8,167 bases of DNA, taken from the NCBI GenBank assembly GCA_026014905.1, contig JAOZHK010000224.1:1-8167 (forward strand). The letters are read 5' to 3'. This stretch comes from Candidatus Bathyarchaeota archaeon (GTDB lineage: Archaea > Thermoproteota > Bathyarchaeia > RBG-16-48-13 > GCA-020355125). The notes beneath the pieces are model-generated. The model saw only the letters and a program-made list of their open reading frames with translations. It was not told the DNA's origin and ran no database searches. This document shows positions 6,035-8,167 of this stretch, one piece after another; the stretch's first letter is position 1, and each line of letters begins with the position of its first letter. The translations under genes and the position numbers were made by a program.

Positions 6035-7297
6035 ATGTCATCCCCAGATAATAAGATCAATGAAACCAACACTCAAGAAATCGAAGTAGAAGGGCATTTA
6101 ATTGATTCCATGATTCTAACAAAAATATTTGATATAATCATGGATTATCAAGGCGACTTTGAAGTTCAGGAGTTTATTATTGGTAAACAGAAAACCGATT
6201 ACAGTTACGCTAGACTACTAGTAAAAGCAGATTCATCCAAGCATTTAAATCAAATGCTCCGCGAACTCTTTCGATCAGGAGCAGTTACACCAAATAACAT
6301 TGAAGTTCAGTTAATACCTGTATCACAAGACATGACATTACCCGATAATTTCTATTCATCCTCTAATCACCCTACCTCTATCTTCTATCAAGGAAACTGG
6401 ATTCCAGTTGAAAATATTATGATGGACAAACAAATCGTTGTTGATCCGACGACCTCTCGAGCAGTCTGTAAACCTATTCGACACATCATGAAAGGCGACC
6501 TTGTAGTTGTTGGGCAGTTAGGAATAAAGATTAAACCCCCCGAACGTCCGCGAGAAGGTGTTGGCATTTTCGAATTTATGACTAGTCGGGCATCATCGGA
6601 AAAACCATCAGTATCTATCGTTAAGAAGGTAGCGGAAGATCTACATACAGCTAAGATTAAGGGTGACAAAATTGTTGTAGTCGGAGGACCAGCTATTGTC
6701 CATACTGGTGCTGCACTTTCATTAGCACGTGTAATTCAATTGGGTTATGTCCAAGCAGTTCTGAGTGGCAATGCTCTTGCTGTTCATGATGTTGAATATG
6801 CGTTATATGGCACCTCACTTGGCATGGATATAACGACCGGGGCTCTCACGCGTGGCAATCGAAATCATATTGCAGCGGTCAATGAGGTCCTTAAAGCGGG
6901 GTCCTTACACAGTCTTGTATCTCAAGATATATTGACGCAGGGTATATTCTATCAATGTGTTACACAAGGTATTCCCTTTACATTAGCAGGGTCTATTCGA
7001 GATGATGGCCCTATTCCTGACGTCATCTCTGATACAATGGAGGCCCAACAGCACTATAATAGATTGTTGGATGGAGCTTCAATCGTTATCATGCTTGCAA
7101 CTATGTTACATGCAATAGCTGTAGGTAACATGCTACCCTCAGACGTTAAAGTGATCTGTGTCGATATCAATCCTGCAGTTGTAACAAAATTAATTGATCG
7201 GGGTACAGCCCATGCGATCGGTATTGTATCGGATGTTGGCACCTTTCTTCCATTGCTCGTGAATGAGCTGGAAATTTTTGAACACGCCACAACGTAA
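6035..7297 (+). CDS. LOR/SDH-type ornithine cyclodeaminase (TIGR00300 family)
   Basis: The protein (420 aa from the ATG at 6035) belongs to the LOR/SDH-domain family, whose members in Methanococcus and at the C-terminus of cyanobacterial AgrE/ArgZ convert ornithine to proline and ammonia with NAD as a recycled cofactor. The N-terminal part (about 16-100; VEGHLIDSMILTKIFDII) is the family's accessory alpha/beta domain. Diagnostic motifs are SRAVCKPIRHIMKGDLVVVG (141-160), IKPPERPREGVGIFEFM (166-182) and a nucleotide-binding stretch VVVGGPAIVHTGA (214-226). LSGNALAVHDVE (243-254), SIRDDGPIPDVISD (320-333) and a last Rossmann strand ICVDINP (374-380) complete the set. An in-frame TTG at 6023 would add four residues; the ATG is preferred. 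No strong Shine-Dalgarno is visible. The cyanobacterial arginine dihydrolase domain is absent. The substrate is assigned from family knowledge, not from residues I could verify. Confidence 0.88.
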   Translation: MSSPDNKINETNTQEIEVEGHLIDSMILTKIFDIIMDYQGDFEVQEFIIGKQKTDYSYARLLVKADSSKHLNQMLRELFRSGAVTPNNIEVQLIPVSQDMTLPDNFYSSSNHPTSIFYQGNWIPVENIMMDKQIVVDPTTSRAVCKPIRHIMKGDLVVVGQLGIKIKPPERPREGVGIFEFMTSRASSEKPSVSIVKKVAEDLHTAKIKGDKIVVVGGPAIVHTGAALSLARVIQLGYVQAVLSGNALAVHDVEYALYGTSLGMDITTGALTRGNRNHIAAVNEVLKAGSLHSLVSQDILTQGIFYQCVTQGIPFTLAGSIRDDGPIPDVISDTMEAQQHYNRLLDGASIVIMLATMLHAIAVGNMLPSDVKVICVDINPAVVTKLIDRGTAHAIGIVSDVGTFLPLLVNELEIFEHATT

Positions 7298-7307
7298 CTA
7301 CGAAAGA

Positions 7308-7316
7308 CTTTAGTAT
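7308..7316 (+). promoter_or_regulatory. Weak TATA-like element before tRNA-Glu
   Basis: CTTTAGTAT is centred about 30 nt upstream of the first tRNA base, the expected spacing for an archaeal tRNA promoter. The 44-bp gap after the cyclodeaminase stop codon also contains a T5 run (7325-7329) that may help end the upstream transcript. Near-direct repeats CGAAAGACTTT (7301-7311) and CGAAGACTTTT (7318-7328) flank it. Confidence 0.35.
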
Positions 7317-7365
7317 CCGAAGACTTTTTCCATATTGATATGCTCCGGTAGTATAGTCCGGTTAT

Positions 7366-7402
7366 CGCTTCGGCCGATAGTATAAGCTCATGTTAGCTGC
7401 TG
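7366..7402 (+). other. Probable second tRNA-Glu intron in the D arm (boundaries uncertain by a base or two)
   Basis: About 37 nt separate the D loop from ATG-CCGGC, which should be positions 24-31. Removing 7366-7402 restores a complete D stem (G10-U25, U11-A24, A12-U23, U13-A22) and G26. Removing 7367-7402 instead gives UCAUG as in other archaeal tRNA-Glu, but with an A12-C23 mismatch. The insert starts with a hairpin around a UUCG tetraloop (7363-7366 with 7376-7379, and GC closing the loop at 7367-7368/7373-7374). A second hairpin is AGCT-CATGTT-AGCT (7385-7398). A helix 7359-7364/7394-7399 could form part of a relaxed bulge-helix-bulge. No perfect canonical motif was found, so exact splice sites are unsettled. 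Confidence 0.6.
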
Positions 7403-7416
7403 ATGCCGGCCTTTCG

Positions 7417-7431
7417 TGTTTAAACGAAGAC
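7417..7431 (+). other. Canonical 37/38 tRNA intron (15 nt) with bulge-helix-bulge
   Basis: The exon-intron junctions fold as a textbook archaeal splicing substrate. The anticodon stem is the outer helix. The four-base central helix pairs CTTT (7411-7414) with GAAG (7426-7429). The 5' bulge is C-G|T (7415-7417) and the 3' bulge A-C|A (7430-7432). The inner part GTTTAAAC (7418-7425) closes as a minimal hairpin. Cleavage after the second base of each bulge removes 7417-7431 and leaves a normal seven-base anticodon loop. Confidence 0.85.
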
Positions 7432-7479
7432 AGCCGGCGACCCGGGTTCGAATCCCGGCCGGAGCACTAAAACTAGTGT

Positions 7480-8167
7480 TTACAGATCAAAGATTTTTTG
7501 AGGATTCAGGATGTTATTTGGATCAAACGCTTTTTTAATGTGTTTCATTAATTGAAGTTGAATAGCGCCATCCTCTTCAGTTGTACCTAAGGCTTGAACG
7601 AGGAATTGTTTACGTAAAAGTCCAATACCATGTTCTCCAGAAATGTTGCCGCCTAGTTCAAGACTTAAAGCATAAACCTCTTCACTAAACCCTTGGATTT
7701 TCGCGTTCCACTCGTCGTCCGAAAAGTCTTCCTTCAAGACATTAGTATGTACATTTCCGTCCCCGGCATGACCAAAATTCTGTGTTTTAAGACCAAATTT
7801 ATGCGAAAGGGCGACAAGACCATCTAAAAATGTAGGTAACTGATTGCGTGGGACAACTGCATCCATTAATTCGACAATGCCTTCTGCTTTCGCCGCATCG
7901 ATAATGCAGCCTCGTCCTTCCCAGATACGATCTTGGCTCTCTTTTTTATCAGCAACGAGGACGTCAATGGCTCCATTCTTTAGGCATAGTTCACCGACCG
8001 TTTCAAACTCACTATCCACTTCTTCTCGAATATTACCATTAATTCGAATAATCAAATATGCTGGTGCACTATTATGTGGCATGGACTGACCCTGAAATCG
8101 CTCAGCGACGAGAATGGATTCTTGATCGGTAAATTCAAGAGCTGACGGAATGATTTTATTCCTAATG
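7480..8167 (-). CDS. GlcD-type FAD-linked oxidase, C-terminal half (start outside window)
   Basis: This is a flavoprotein of the glycolate/D-lactate dehydrogenase family, oxidising a 2-hydroxyacid with electrons passed to an acceptor such as an iron-sulfur partner; the exact substrate cannot be told. The frame is open to the right edge, so 228 residues of a protein usually near 460 are present; an internal Met at 8082 is not the start because the upstream codons continue the family sequence (IIPSALEFTD). The FAD-oxidase C-terminal domain shows FGHAGDGNVHTN, the conserved histidine-rich metal/substrate motif, then GGNISGEHGIGLLRK, and the terminal AFDPNNILNPQKIF. The N-terminal FAD-binding (PCMH-type) domain lies outside. 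It is convergent with the tRNA-Glu gene, 13 bp away. Confidence 0.93.
   Translation of the reverse strand, partial: IRNKIIPSALEFTDQESILVAERFQGQSMPHNSAPAYLIIRINGNIREEVDSEFETVGELCLKNGAIDVLVADKKESQDRIWEGRGCIIDAAKAEGIVELMDAVVPRNQLPTFLDGLVALSHKFGLKTQNFGHAGDGNVHTNVLKEDFSDDEWNAKIQGFSEEVYALSLELGGNISGEHGIGLLRKQFLVQALGTTEEDGAIQLQLMKHIKKAFDPNNILNPQKIFDL

Larger units (their letters stand above)
7342..7466 (+). tRNA. tRNA-Glu (UUC), interrupted by one certain and one probable intron
   Basis: The acceptor stem GCTCCGG (7342-7348) pairs with CCGGAGC (7459-7465), with discriminator A7466 and no encoded CCA. The D arm begins GTAT-AGTCCGG (7351-7361), containing the invariant GG. The anticodon stem is CCGGC (7406-7410) with GCCGG (7433-7437), and the loop reads C-T-TTC-G (7411-7416) giving anticodon UUC. 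The variable loop is CGAC, and the T arm is CCGGG-TTCGAAT-CCCGG (7442-7458). Acceptor, D-loop and variable-loop sequences match archaeal tRNA-Glu. The gene is 125 nt long: a 15-nt intron lies after position 37 and about 37 extra bases lie in the 3' half of the D arm. It is on the same strand as the cyclodeaminase gene and ends 13 bp before the convergent oxidase stop codon. Confidence 0.92.

Noticed and set aside
6388..6669. Minus-strand 93-codon frame inside the cyclodeaminase
   Set aside because: It is a shadow of a strongly conserved coding region; no ribosome-binding site or family resemblance.
8080..8082. ATG at 8082 as the true start of the oxidase
   Set aside because: The reading frame remains open and family-like from 8083 to the window edge, so this is an internal methionine of a truncated gene.
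7844..8089. Plus-strand open frame of 81 codons at the right edge
   Set aside because: It is antisense to the GlcD-type oxidase, whose minus frame carries conserved motifs and continues to the window edge.
1..8167. CRISPR array, insertion sequence or defence cassette
   Set aside because: No regularly spaced direct repeats, transposase motifs or terminal repeats were seen. The lysine-less nuclease-like gene alone is not enough to call a defence system.

Overview
This window looks archaeal. The evidence is an AglB/STT3-type oligosaccharyltransferase with WWDYG and DK motifs, an archaeal winged-helix regulator, a 54-residue two-CxxC zinc ribbon of a kind I know only from archaea, an LOR/SDH-type ornithine cyclodeaminase, TATA-type promoters and a tRNA-Glu with a bulge-helix-bulge intron. 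The low G+C and gene mix would suit an Asgard lineage (Thorarchaeota-like), but that placement is inference; the sequence proves only 'archaeon'.

Layout. Bases 1-277 (minus) hold the first 92 codons of a winged-helix DNA-binding protein that runs off the left edge. Upstream of it is an uncharacterised protein (409-1089, minus) resembling a PD-(D/E)XK nuclease fold without the usual lysine. Next comes a minus-strand pair separated by 27 bp: aglB (2068-4176) followed by an NAD kinase (1279-2040), probably driven by a strong TATA promoter at 4238-4247. The apparent gap 4177-4700 holds that promoter, an 18-bp (CG)5-core palindrome and a small zinc-ribbon gene with a TTG start (4374-4538, minus).

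The plus strand then carries an ATP-grasp ligase (about 4719-5969) and the ornithine cyclodeaminase (6035-7297). The latter has its own TATA box directly behind the ligase stop codon. A tRNA-Glu(UUC) follows at 7342-7466. It has a canonical 15-nt intron at 37/38 and an additional insertion of about 37 nt in the D arm that is probably a second intron. The right edge (7480-8167, minus) is the C-terminal half of a GlcD-type FAD-linked oxidase, convergent with the tRNA.

Together these are mostly core-metabolism and housekeeping genes: protein N-glycosylation, NADP supply, ornithine-to-proline conversion and hydroxyacid oxidation. I see no mobile element, CRISPR array or obvious defence island. 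The most interesting items are the doubly interrupted tRNA, the hidden zinc-ribbon gene, the lysine-less nuclease-like protein, the ligase/cyclodeaminase neighbourhood, and several inverted repeats at promoters. Two of these repeats share TGAAC/GTTCA half-sites, one near the winged-helix gene and one near the ligase gene.
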